Shown piece by piece: positions 17,101 through 24,094 of a stretch of 53,664 nt of DNA. Every line of letters starts with the position of its first letter. Within the stretch, counting starts at the first letter, position 1. The stretch is taken from assembly GCA_015231885.1 (NCBI GenBank), contig JADGAT010000029.1, positions 1-53,664 on the forward strand, written 5' to 3'. The position numbers and the translations under genes were made by a program. This DNA comes from SAR324 cluster bacterium. GTDB taxonomy: Bacteria > SAR324 > NAC60-12. The notes below the pieces were generated by a model. The model made no database searches. It saw only the letters and a list, made by a program, of their open reading frames with translations, and was not told the origin of the DNA.

Positions 17101-19842
17101 ATCTTTCCTGCAGCTGCTTATTTGGAACTGATGCTGGCAGCAGGATCCGATGTTTTAAAATCGGAACAATTGATCATAGAAAAAGTGGGGTTTTTAAAAC
17201 CATTAATTTTACAGGAAAATAAAACCAGTGTTGTTCAATGTATTCTGAATCCTGAAAAGGCGGAACAATATTCATTTCAATTGGCTAGTTTTCTAAAGGA
17301 TGAAGAAGAAACAGACACTCCCTCTTGGATGCATCATGTCTCTGGAACCATTCGGGAGGGCGAACATGAGCCAAGAACAGATAAGTTAGATGTGACTGCT
17401 TTGCAAAGCAAGCTTACGGATAAAATATCTGGAGAACAGTATTATCAAGATTTTTTAGATGTCGAAATAGAATATGGCCCCAGTTTTCAAGTCAATGAAC
17501 AGCTTTGGTCATCACAAGGAGAAGTGTTGAGCAAGATGCGGTTGCCAGAAACAGTCGTTGCCGAATCAGGAAATTATTATTTTCATCCTGTTCTACTGGA
17601 TGCTGCGTTCCATCTCGGTTTTCAATTGATTCGGGCGACTTTTCCTGATTTAGACACCGCCGATCCTTATTTGCCTGTGTATTTGGATCATATTCAAGTA
17701 TATCAGCGACCGAGTGAGCATCTTTGGGGACAAATGCAAATAAAGCCTAATACCGAAGCAAATCCTCAAAGGGTCAAGGTCGACTTGAATTTACTGGATG
17801 ACGTCGGCTCATTGCTAGCCCGGATCGAAGGTCTTACTTTTCAAAAAGTGGATCGTGATATCATTTTGCAGGAGTTGCAGCAAAATCTGGACAATTTTCT
17901 ATATGAAATTGTCTGGGAACCGAATTCTTCAGAAAAATTAGCCGAACAAGCAGATTCCGAAGAACCAGGAATTTGGTTAATTTTTGCGGATTCCAGCGGC
18001 ACAGGAAGCCGGCTTTCCTCTTTGCTGGAAAAAAAGGGATACCGCACTTTACTGGTTTTCCCAAAGCAGAAAAATAATTTGGATCCAGAACGTATAGGAG
18101 ATTCTGACTACTATCTGGATCCAGCAGACCCTTCTGATTTTCAACATTTACTCCACGAAAAATTCTCAGATCAAACTTGCTGCGGCATTATCCACTTATG
18201 GAGTTTGGAGGAGCAGACACAAGAAAAGGTCGATGGTGTTTCTCTACAAAAAAATCAAATTTTGAGTTGTCGGAGTGCCTTGCACTTGGTACAGGCATTG
18301 GGTCTTTCTGGATGGTCCGTGTTACCTCGTCTCTTGTTGGTCACTCAGGGAGCTCAACAAGTGAGTAATCATCCAGATCCTTTACAGCTGCAACAGTCTC
18401 CATTGTGGGGATTGGGAAATGTGATTGAACAGGAATATCCAGAACTGCGTTGCACACGTGTTGACTTAGATCCGGCCTCTAAAAATATGGCAGAGGCATC
18501 GCAGTCGTTGTTGGATGCCATATCTAATCCTGTACAATCTGAGATGGCCTGGCGGGAAGGTACACGATATGTGCCCAAAGCAAGACGGTCCATTCCAGCT
18601 GCCGCACAGCCTGGAACAAAAATCCCTCAGGGAGAAGAGCCTGGAGCCATGATTCATGCGGAAGGAACCTATTTGATCACAGGAGGATTGGGTGCGCTGG
18701 GTTTGCTTCTTTCTGAATGGATGGTGCAGGAAGGGGCACGTCACCTGGTATTGATGGGAAGAAGCGGAGCGAAACCTGAAGCAGAGCAGCTGATTGAAAA
18801 GCTGGAAAAACAAGGGGCTCATATTAGTGTCATGCAAGGAGATGTGGCTTGCGAAGATGATCTGAAAAGAATTCTCTCAGAAATTGAAAAAACGATGCCC
18901 GTACTGAAAGGAGTGATTCATGCTGCTGGTGTGCTGGATGATGGCATGATTGCCCAACAGAATTGGGAACGATTTGACAAGGTGATGCAGCCAAAAATAA
19001 GAGGGGCTTGGAATTTACATGCTTTGACACAGCAATTCCCATTGGATTTTTTTCTTTTATTTTCTTCGGCCTCATCTGCTTTGGGAACCCTGGGACAAAG
19101 CAATTATGCTTCGGCCAACGCTTTTTTGGATGCGCTGTCCCATTATCGAAGAGGAAACGATCTTCCTGCTATTGCTATTAACTGGGGACCTTGGGCTGAA
19201 GTAGGCATGGCGGCTCAGGAAAATAATCGAAATCGATATACCAATCAGGGAGTACACAGCCTGCTGCCGGCAGATGGCCTGAACTTGCTCCAGCGTATTC
19301 TTCGTATGAATCGCCCTCAAGTCTGTGCGATTCATATTGATTGGACTAAGTATGCCCATTATGTCTCTGCAGACAGAAAATCCGGTCTTTTTTCAAAGAT
19401 GATTGCAGAGGTGAAGAGTGATCACATTGAGGAAAGAGCGGAAGAACAGTCGGAAATCATTCAAAAATTGCAGGAAGCCTTGCCGGAGCAAAGGCCGAAA
19501 ATCCTTCTTTCATTTGTTCAGGAATTGGCAGGGAAAGTTATTGGCTATGGGGAGGCAAATGCGATTGTAGAAGATTCTCCATTGATGGAACAAGGCTTCG
19601 ATTCTTTGATGGCAGTTGATTTAAAGAATCGATTGAATAAGACCATGAACTCTAACTTACCGGCATCATTACTTTTTGAATACCCTACCTTAGAAAAAAT
19701 AGTAGATTATTTATTAGAAGATATCCTGTTTTTTGGGGACACAGAAGTCGTCGAAGAAACCAAACCTCAGGAAGATTCCAAGTTGTCCGCGGCAGCCCTC
19801 CTCGACGAGATCGACGATTTAATACAATCCAAACATGAGTAA
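14140..19842 (+). CDS. Type I PKS module: KS-AT-DH-KR-ACP
   Basis: The protein has 1900 residues and starts at an ATG preceded by AGGAG. Its parts are: an N-terminal docking helix (ALLELRQMKSQLQQLE); a KS with Cys209 in DSACSSS and histidines in ETHGTGT and KTNVGH; an AT with Ser674 in GHSVGE and HAFH, the malonyl-type pattern; a DH with His981 in DHRVFQQVIFP and Asp1154 in HPVLLDAAFH, both catalytic residues present although the motif glycine is Gln; a KR with GGLGALG, IHAAGVLDD and QSNYASAN, expected active; and an ACP with Ser1822 in GFDSLMAV. No ER or methyltransferase is present, so the expected outcome is an alpha,beta-unsaturated thioester. The C-terminal tail (SAAALLDEIDDLI) differs from the LxxDE tails of the two preceding proteins, suggesting a different downstream partner. 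Confidence 0.93.
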   Translation: MTDHAANSNPQALMKKALLELRQMKSQLQQLEYSKKEPIAIIGMGCRFPGGANNPEAFWDLLKEGKDVITEIPPDRWDIEEFYDPEPDTPGKMYTRYCGFLDSVDTFDGNFFGLSPREVINTDPQHRLVLEVGWEALEHANLVPEELFGSSTGVFIGMTTFDYSMCLVKQGEDTIDTYFAIGNGFNSASGRLSYLLGLMGPSMAVDSACSSSLTTVHLACQSLRNKECDLALAGGVNLIITPEVNINFSRTQMLSPDCRCKTFDSAANGYVRGEGCGMLVLKRLSDAKADGDHIFALLRGTAVNQDGASGGLTVPSGPSQEQVYRKALASAGIDPQEVSYVETHGTGTPLGDPIEVRSLGNVYCAAPRKRPLMISSAKTNVGHLEAGAGVVGIMKVILAMQYGNIPPHLHLNNPNPHIPWNDVQIEIPTKLTEWPKGKKSRIAAVSGFGISGTNAHVLIEEPPEDPGTQGPEVENSEAQSIIKNEERPLHILTLSAKTEESLRQLAANYKDYLTKKPECNPGDLCFTANTYRSRFNHRLSVVSPSCADLQEQLALFSESREVKRSFQGPFHSLNQPKIAFLFTGQGSQYLDMGRQLYETQSTFRQTMDQCDKILKPYLEKSLLEVLYPESQSSTQHFDLDETAYTQPALFALEYALFELWKSWGIKPTAVMGHSVGEYVAACAAGVFSLEDGLKLIAERGRLMQSLPRDGGMAAVLAEESLVLGIIEPYSKKVSIAGVNGPNNVVISGDRQTVEQLCSEFEKKQIETKPLNVSHAFHSPLMDPILSEFEKAAQHISYSLPRLRLISNLTGSLISEEVTTPKYWVQHIRQPVRFTAGIEELHQQGYKVFVEVGPKPVLLGMARYCLSESDEVWLPSLREGLDWQQILYSLGELSSRGALVNWLEFEKDYSRKRIHIPTYAFQRQRYWFEDVRGTRTKTMARSQKNTNSTVHPLLGQRLRSAMKEIQYESELSHDSPAFLNDHRVFQQVIFPAAAYLELMLAAGSDVLKSEQLIIEKVGFLKPLILQENKTSVVQCILNPEKAEQYSFQLASFLKDEEETDTPSWMHHVSGTIREGEHEPRTDKLDVTALQSKLTDKISGEQYYQDFLDVEIEYGPSFQVNEQLWSSQGEVLSKMRLPETVVAESGNYYFHPVLLDAAFHLGFQLIRATFPDLDTADPYLPVYLDHIQVYQRPSEHLWGQMQIKPNTEANPQRVKVDLNLLDDVGSLLARIEGLTFQKVDRDIILQELQQNLDNFLYEIVWEPNSSEKLAEQADSEEPGIWLIFADSSGTGSRLSSLLEKKGYRTLLVFPKQKNNLDPERIGDSDYYLDPADPSDFQHLLHEKFSDQTCCGIIHLWSLEEQTQEKVDGVSLQKNQILSCRSALHLVQALGLSGWSVLPRLLLVTQGAQQVSNHPDPLQLQQSPLWGLGNVIEQEYPELRCTRVDLDPASKNMAEASQSLLDAISNPVQSEMAWREGTRYVPKARRSIPAAAQPGTKIPQGEEPGAMIHAEGTYLITGGLGALGLLLSEWMVQEGARHLVLMGRSGAKPEAEQLIEKLEKQGAHISVMQGDVACEDDLKRILSEIEKTMPVLKGVIHAAGVLDDGMIAQQNWERFDKVMQPKIRGAWNLHALTQQFPLDFFLLFSSASSALGTLGQSNYASANAFLDALSHYRRGNDLPAIAINWGPWAEVGMAAQENNRNRYTNQGVHSLLPADGLNLLQRILRMNRPQVCAIHIDWTKYAHYVSADRKSGLFSKMIAEVKSDHIEERAEEQSEIIQKLQEALPEQRPKILLSFVQELAGKVIGYGEANAIVEDSPLMEQGFDSLMAVDLKNRLNKTMNSNLPASLLFEYPTLEKIVDYLLEDILFFGDTEVVEETKPQEDSKLSAAALLDEIDDLIQSKHE

Positions 19843-19848
19843 ACAAAG

Positions 19849-20895
19849 ATGAACATTACACTCAGCGGGGTGACAATACGCTCAATTGCAGCGGCTGTTC
19901 CTAAAGACGAAGTTGATTTAACAGAGCTTTATGGAATCTATGGAACCGATGATGTGGATCGAATTATGGCGCTCAACGGAATATCCCACGTTCGCCTTGC
20001 CCCGGAAGAACTATGCACTTCCGATCTCTGTGAAGCTGCGTCCCGTGCATTGCTGAACGAAGAAAATCTGGAAACTGTAGATGGAATTGTTTTTGTTTCA
20101 CAAACTCCTGATTATATTTTACCGGCAACCAGTGCGTTGCTTCAACATCGTTTAGGATTGTCGCAAGATACGGTGATTTTCGATTTGAATAGTGGATGTC
20201 CTGGCTATGTTTATGGACTTTATCAGGCATCGCTGCTGGTGGCTTCGGGAAGCTGCCAAAATGTATTGGTTTGTGTGGGCGATGTGATCACGAGATACGT
20301 CAATCCCCTGGATCGTTCATCACGGATGGTATTTGGTGATGGGGGCAGTGCCTCTGTTGTGTCAAAAGGAACGGGCAATATTGCGTTTGGTTTCCGAACA
20401 GATGGTTCTGGCGGAGAACACCTGATTATTCCAGCAGGAGGATGCCGTTATCCTCTCAATGAAGATTCTGGGATGGTAGAAGTAAAAACGGACGGCAATA
20501 TGCGCTCAGATGAAGATATTTATATGAATGGATTGGACGTGATGAATTATGCAGTACGTGAGGTGCCTCAAATTACTGAAAACCTGCTTCAGAAAATGGG
20601 TTGGAAATCTTCAGAAATTGGACTGTTTGGGTTTCATCAAGCCAACCGATTCATGCTTGATAATTTAAGAAAAATAATGAAACTTCCAAAAGAAAGTGTA
20701 CCCATTACCATGGGGAAGTTAGGAAATACGGGTTCTGCCTCCATTCCTTTGATGTTATCCCAGGAACACAGACGATTGGCAAATGAAAACCGATTACAAA
20801 AAACAGTTTTGTGTGGTTTTGGTGTCGGTCTTTCATGTGCTGCTGCGGCATTGGATCTATCTCAAACAAAGATCTTGGATTTTATTGAGGTTTGA
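19849..20895 (+). CDS. Stand-alone 3-oxoacyl-ACP synthase III-like enzyme (KAS III fold)
   Basis: The protein has 348 residues, the usual FabH length. The KAS III triad is intact: Cys117 in NSGCPGYVYGL, His263 in GFHQANRFM, and Asn293 in GNTGSASIP. A late GFGVGLSCAAAAL matches the C-terminal family signature. KAS III enzymes condense an acyl-CoA with malonyl-ACP. Cluster-borne relatives also act as acyltransferases making esters or amides, or as condensing enzymes joining two chains. It sits six bases after the second PKS and four bases before a sulfotransferase, in the same operon. Its natural partner is probably the free ACP at 21753. Whether it condenses or transfers cannot be told from sequence. 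Confidence 0.9.
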   Translation: MNITLSGVTIRSIAAAVPKDEVDLTELYGIYGTDDVDRIMALNGISHVRLAPEELCTSDLCEAASRALLNEENLETVDGIVFVSQTPDYILPATSALLQHRLGLSQDTVIFDLNSGCPGYVYGLYQASLLVASGSCQNVLVCVGDVITRYVNPLDRSSRMVFGDGGSASVVSKGTGNIAFGFRTDGSGGEHLIIPAGGCRYPLNEDSGMVEVKTDGNMRSDEDIYMNGLDVMNYAVREVPQITENLLQKMGWKSSEIGLFGFHQANRFMLDNLRKIMKLPKESVPITMGKLGNTGSASIPLMLSQEHRRLANENRLQKTVLCGFGVGLSCAAAALDLSQTKILDFIEV

Positions 20896-20898
20896 CAG

Positions 20899-21771
20899 AT
20901 GATCGCCAGGATTTTTCAAAAAAAAATGGCTCTGCCTTTTCTGAAACATGGCGGTAACCTGTTAAGAAAAATGATTGGTTTTCAGACAGAAGCCTTGCAA
21001 TGGATTGATTTATCATCGGGTTTGATAGAGTTTATCCCTCGTCCTGAAGACATTTTTATTGTGACTTACCCTAGATCTGGAACTACCTTAATGCAAATGC
21101 TGCTCCATCAACTTACAACCGAGGGTCATGTCGGATTTACACATATTTCGGAATTTTCTCCTTTTCTCGATCGGTCACTGGCCCATCACATTCACTCTGC
21201 AAAAGATTTTGAAGATTTACCAAATCCTCGTGTTTTGAAAAGCCATTTGGGCTATCCTTTCATTCCAAAGGGAGCAGGACGGTACATTTATGTCGAAAGA
21301 GACGGAAAAGATGTCGCAGTTTCCTATTTCCATTTTTACAAATCCCACCTTGGTTTTCATGGCTCTTTTGCTGAATTTTTTAATCTGTTCTTAAACGGAG
21401 AAGTGATGTATGGCTCCTGGTTTGAGCATGTGGCAGGATGGCGTGCCCATCGCAAAGATCCTGATATTCTGTATCTCCAGTATGAAGATATAAAACAGGA
21501 TATGGAAGCCTGCCTGCATCAGATTATAGATTTCTGTCGATTGGATGTTCCCATGAAACGCTTCCCTGAAATCTTGGAGCAGTGCAGTTTTGAGTTCATG
21601 AAACAGCATGAAGACAAATTTGACCATATTACTGGAATGATGCTGGAAAAAGGATATAAAACAAGTGCCTTTATTCGAGAAGGCAAAGCCAGTAGTGGAA
21701 ACGAGTATTTAACAGCATCTCAGCTTACACAATTTGAGGAGGCACAAAAAACATGCATGACCAGATCGTAG
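20899..21771 (+). CDS. PAPS-dependent sulfotransferase
   Basis: The protein has 290 residues, typical of soluble Sulfotransfer_1 enzymes. The 5'-phosphosulfate loop is TYPRSGTTL at 57-65, with arginine where lysine is more common. Likely catalytic His116 lies in LKSHLG. The 3'-phosphate-binding segment is YIYVERDGKDVAVSYFHF (about 129-146), and a C-terminal FIREGKASSGNEYLT resembles the usual RKGxxGxxxxxFT loop. It should transfer sulfate from PAPS to a hydroxyl group of the product. The tyrosine predicted for the NRPS or the KR-derived alcohols are candidate acceptors. A GAGG site precedes the start. The 3' end overlaps the ACP gene by 19 bases, a sign of translational coupling. Confidence 0.9.
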   Translation: MIARIFQKKMALPFLKHGGNLLRKMIGFQTEALQWIDLSSGLIEFIPRPEDIFIVTYPRSGTTLMQMLLHQLTTEGHVGFTHISEFSPFLDRSLAHHIHSAKDFEDLPNPRVLKSHLGYPFIPKGAGRYIYVERDGKDVAVSYFHFYKSHLGFHGSFAEFFNLFLNGEVMYGSWFEHVAGWRAHRKDPDILYLQYEDIKQDMEACLHQIIDFCRLDVPMKRFPEILEQCSFEFMKQHEDKFDHITGMMLEKGYKTSAFIREGKASSGNEYLTASQLTQFEEAQKTCMTRS

Positions 21772-22052
21772 ATATTATTATTCGTGAAGTCGAGGAAGTG
21801 AATAAAAAACTTCCCAATCGCGTTCCTGTGGAGCTAAGAAATAATGCTCCTTTGTTTGGTACTGATGGAGCATTGGATTCCATTGGTTTGGTGACTTTGC
21901 TGGTTGCCATTGAACAGTCAGTTGAAGATGACTTTGATTCTCCCCTCACTTTGGCGGACGAAAGAGCCATGTCCCAAAAGAACAGCCCTTATCAAACAAT
22001 TGGTACGTTGGCCAAATATATTGAATCATTGCTAGGTGGCTCTCATGGATAA
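21753..22052 (+). CDS. Stand-alone acyl carrier protein
   Basis: The protein has 99 residues. The phosphopantetheine attachment site is Ser43 in GALDSIGLVTLL, followed by the expected helix. The start is supported by GAGGAGG nine bases before the ATG inside the sulfotransferase gene. It is probably the carrier on which the neighbouring ligase (22746), reductase (22045) and KAS III (19849) act. The extended loop between helices (LADERAMSQKNSPYQT) is longer than in housekeeping AcpP, which fits a pathway-dedicated carrier. Confidence 0.88.
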   Translation: MHDQIVDIIIREVEEVNKKLPNRVPVELRNNAPLFGTDGALDSIGLVTLLVAIEQSVEDDFDSPLTLADERAMSQKNSPYQTIGTLAKYIESLLGGSHG

Positions 22053-22749
22053 TCCACAGAATCTCCTGATTACCGGGACAAGAAAAGGAATTGGTAAGTA
22101 CCTGGTAGAGTATTATATCGAGCAAGGATTCCGAGTTATCGGTTGCAGCCGAAGTGCGGCTGATTATGAACTGGAGCATTATCAGCATTTTTGCCTGGAT
22201 GTCTCAAACGAACCGGCTGTGAAACAAATGTTTTTTGAAATTCGTAAGGGGTATGGCGGTTTGCATGTTCTCATCAACAATGCTGGGATTGCTTCTATGA
22301 ATCATGTTCTGTCAACCCCCATGAAAACGGTTCACAATATTTTAAATACCAATGTTGCCGGGACATTTTTATTTTGTCGGGAAGCCGCTAAATTGATGCA
22401 GATTGGCCAATATGGAAGAATTGTTAATTTTTCGACAGTTGCAACCCCCTTACAACTAGAAGGAGAGGCTGTCTATGCGGCATCAAAAGCAGCGGTCTTT
22501 TCTCTGACCCAAATTTTGGCTCGGGAATTATCTCAGTTTGGTATCACGGTCAATTCAGTAGGCCCCACTCCTGTGGCTACTGATTTGATTCGCTCTGTTC
22601 CAAAAGAAAAAATAGATCATCTTCTGGCCCGACAAGCTATTCCCAGGTTGGGTACTTTTGAAGATATTGCCAATGTGATTGATTTTTTCATCCAGCCAAA
22701 AAGCGAATTCATTACGGGACAGAATATCTATCTCGGAGGAGTTTCGTGA
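22045..22749 (+). CDS. SDR-family oxidoreductase (FabG-like ketoreductase)
   Basis: The start chosen is the ATG at 22045, with TAGGTGG six bases upstream; a GTG at 22036 in the same frame is less well placed. The 234-residue protein is a classical SDR: nucleotide-binding TGTRKGIG (10-17), NNAG (78-81), Ser130, and the catalytic pair Tyr144 and Lys148 in YAASK. The C-terminus ends FITGQNIYLGG as in FabG. It overlaps the ACP gene by eight bases and the ligase by four. The most likely role is reduction of a beta-keto group on the discrete ACP after KAS III condensation. Acting on a tailoring carbonyl instead is also possible. Confidence 0.9.
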   Translation: MDNPQNLLITGTRKGIGKYLVEYYIEQGFRVIGCSRSAADYELEHYQHFCLDVSNEPAVKQMFFEIRKGYGGLHVLINNAGIASMNHVLSTPMKTVHNILNTNVAGTFLFCREAAKLMQIGQYGRIVNFSTVATPLQLEGEAVYAASKAAVFSLTQILARELSQFGITVNSVGPTPVATDLIRSVPKEKIDHLLARQAIPRLGTFEDIANVIDFFIQPKSEFITGQNIYLGGVS

Positions 22750-24086
22750 GCATTGAGGTACTGCTTGAACGACTGGATCAATACTCCACTAATGAAGCAA
22801 TTGTTCACAATGGCCAAGTGTTTTCCTACCACGAACTTCAAACATTCATTGCACAATGGTCTGACAGTCTGGCAAAAAATCAAATTTTGTCAGGAACTGT
22901 TGTTGCCGTCATCGGGGACTATTCATTGGATGCGATCGCACTAATGATTGCGTTGATTGACAATAAAAATATCATCCTTCCCTTGACTTCATTGGCAAAA
23001 TCCCATTTTATAGAATACTTTGAGATTGCTCACACGCAGTTTGTTATTGATCTCACACAAACGCCTCACCACATCACTCAACAACCATCGAATCCTTTGC
23101 AAAATGAATTGATGCAGCAACTCATCGAGATGCAGCATCCGGGACTCATTCTCTTCACTTCGGGTTCCACTGGTCAACCGAAGGCAGTGGTCCATGACTT
23201 TGAGAAACTGTTAAAAAAATTCATCAATGCAAAGAAACAGTACCGTAGCCTCGTTTTTCTAATGTTTGACCACATTGCTGGAATTGATACTTATTTTTAT
23301 GCGCTTTACAGTGGGGGAACGATGGTATTTCCCGCTTCCAGGGCATCAAAACAAGTGTGTCAATTGATAGAAAAATATAAAGTAGAAGTGCTGCCGGCCT
23401 CGCCCACTTTTTTAAACCTTTTGCTGCTGTCTGGCGAGTACCTGAAATACGACCTGACTTCCTTAAAAATCATTACATTTGGTTCTGAAAGAATGCCGGA
23501 GCCTCTCTTAAAACGGCTGAATGACGTTTTTGATGGAGTTCGGCTCGTACAAAAATACGGAATCACTGAATTGGGAGCTCCTCCTTCGAAAGCGATGGAG
23601 GACGATGCACTATGGCTGAAAATCGACAGTCCCCAGTATCAGTCTAGAATTGTTGATGGGACTCTGCATATAAAAACAGATACGGCCATGCTGGGGTATC
23701 TCAATGCTCCCAGTCCATTCACTCAAGATGGATGGTTTGACACAGGAGATCAGGTAGAGGTCGATGGAGACTACGTCCGTATCCTTGGTCGGGCATCAGA
23801 GCTGATCAATGTCGGCGGGGAAAAAGTTCATCCTGTTGAAGTAGAAGAAGTGATTCAGATGATGGAGGGAGTGGAGGATGTGATAGCCAGTGGTTTGTTC
23901 AATCAAATCACAGGGGCTCTTGTCCAGATTCATGTTAAACTGAGTACGAACGAAACTCGTTCCCAATTCCGCCAAAGGATGAGAAATTTTTGTGAAGATA
24001 AACTGCCCCGTTATAAAGTTCCGCAGAAGGTGACCGTGGTCCAAGAGTCACTCCACGGGGAACGATTTAAAAAAATAAGAAGATAA
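22746..24086 (+). CDS. Discrete acyl-AMP ligase (ANL superfamily)
   Basis: The start is a GTG overlapping the SDR stop (GTGA), with GGAGGAG six bases before it. The 446-residue protein is short for the superfamily. It has the ATP loop FTSGSTGQPKAV, KYGITELG, DGWFDTGD, the hinge LGRASELINVGGEKVHP, and a final basic segment GERFKKIRR where the catalytic lysine would lie. The N-terminal subdomain is reduced. Compact ligases of this kind commonly load carboxylic acids, often aryl or short-chain, onto dedicated carriers. Its position directly before an NRPS with an A-less C-PCP module makes two targets plausible: the free ACP or PCP1 of the NRPS. Confidence 0.85.
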   Translation: MSIEVLLERLDQYSTNEAIVHNGQVFSYHELQTFIAQWSDSLAKNQILSGTVVAVIGDYSLDAIALMIALIDNKNIILPLTSLAKSHFIEYFEIAHTQFVIDLTQTPHHITQQPSNPLQNELMQQLIEMQHPGLILFTSGSTGQPKAVVHDFEKLLKKFINAKKQYRSLVFLMFDHIAGIDTYFYALYSGGTMVFPASRASKQVCQLIEKYKVEVLPASPTFLNLLLLSGEYLKYDLTSLKIITFGSERMPEPLLKRLNDVFDGVRLVQKYGITELGAPPSKAMEDDALWLKIDSPQYQSRIVDGTLHIKTDTAMLGYLNAPSPFTQDGWFDTGDQVEVDGDYVRILGRASELINVGGEKVHPVEVEEVIQMMEGVEDVIASGLFNQITGALVQIHVKLSTNETRSQFRQRMRNFCEDKLPRYKVPQKVTVVQESLHGERFKKIRR

Positions 24087-24094
24087 GGTTTCTC

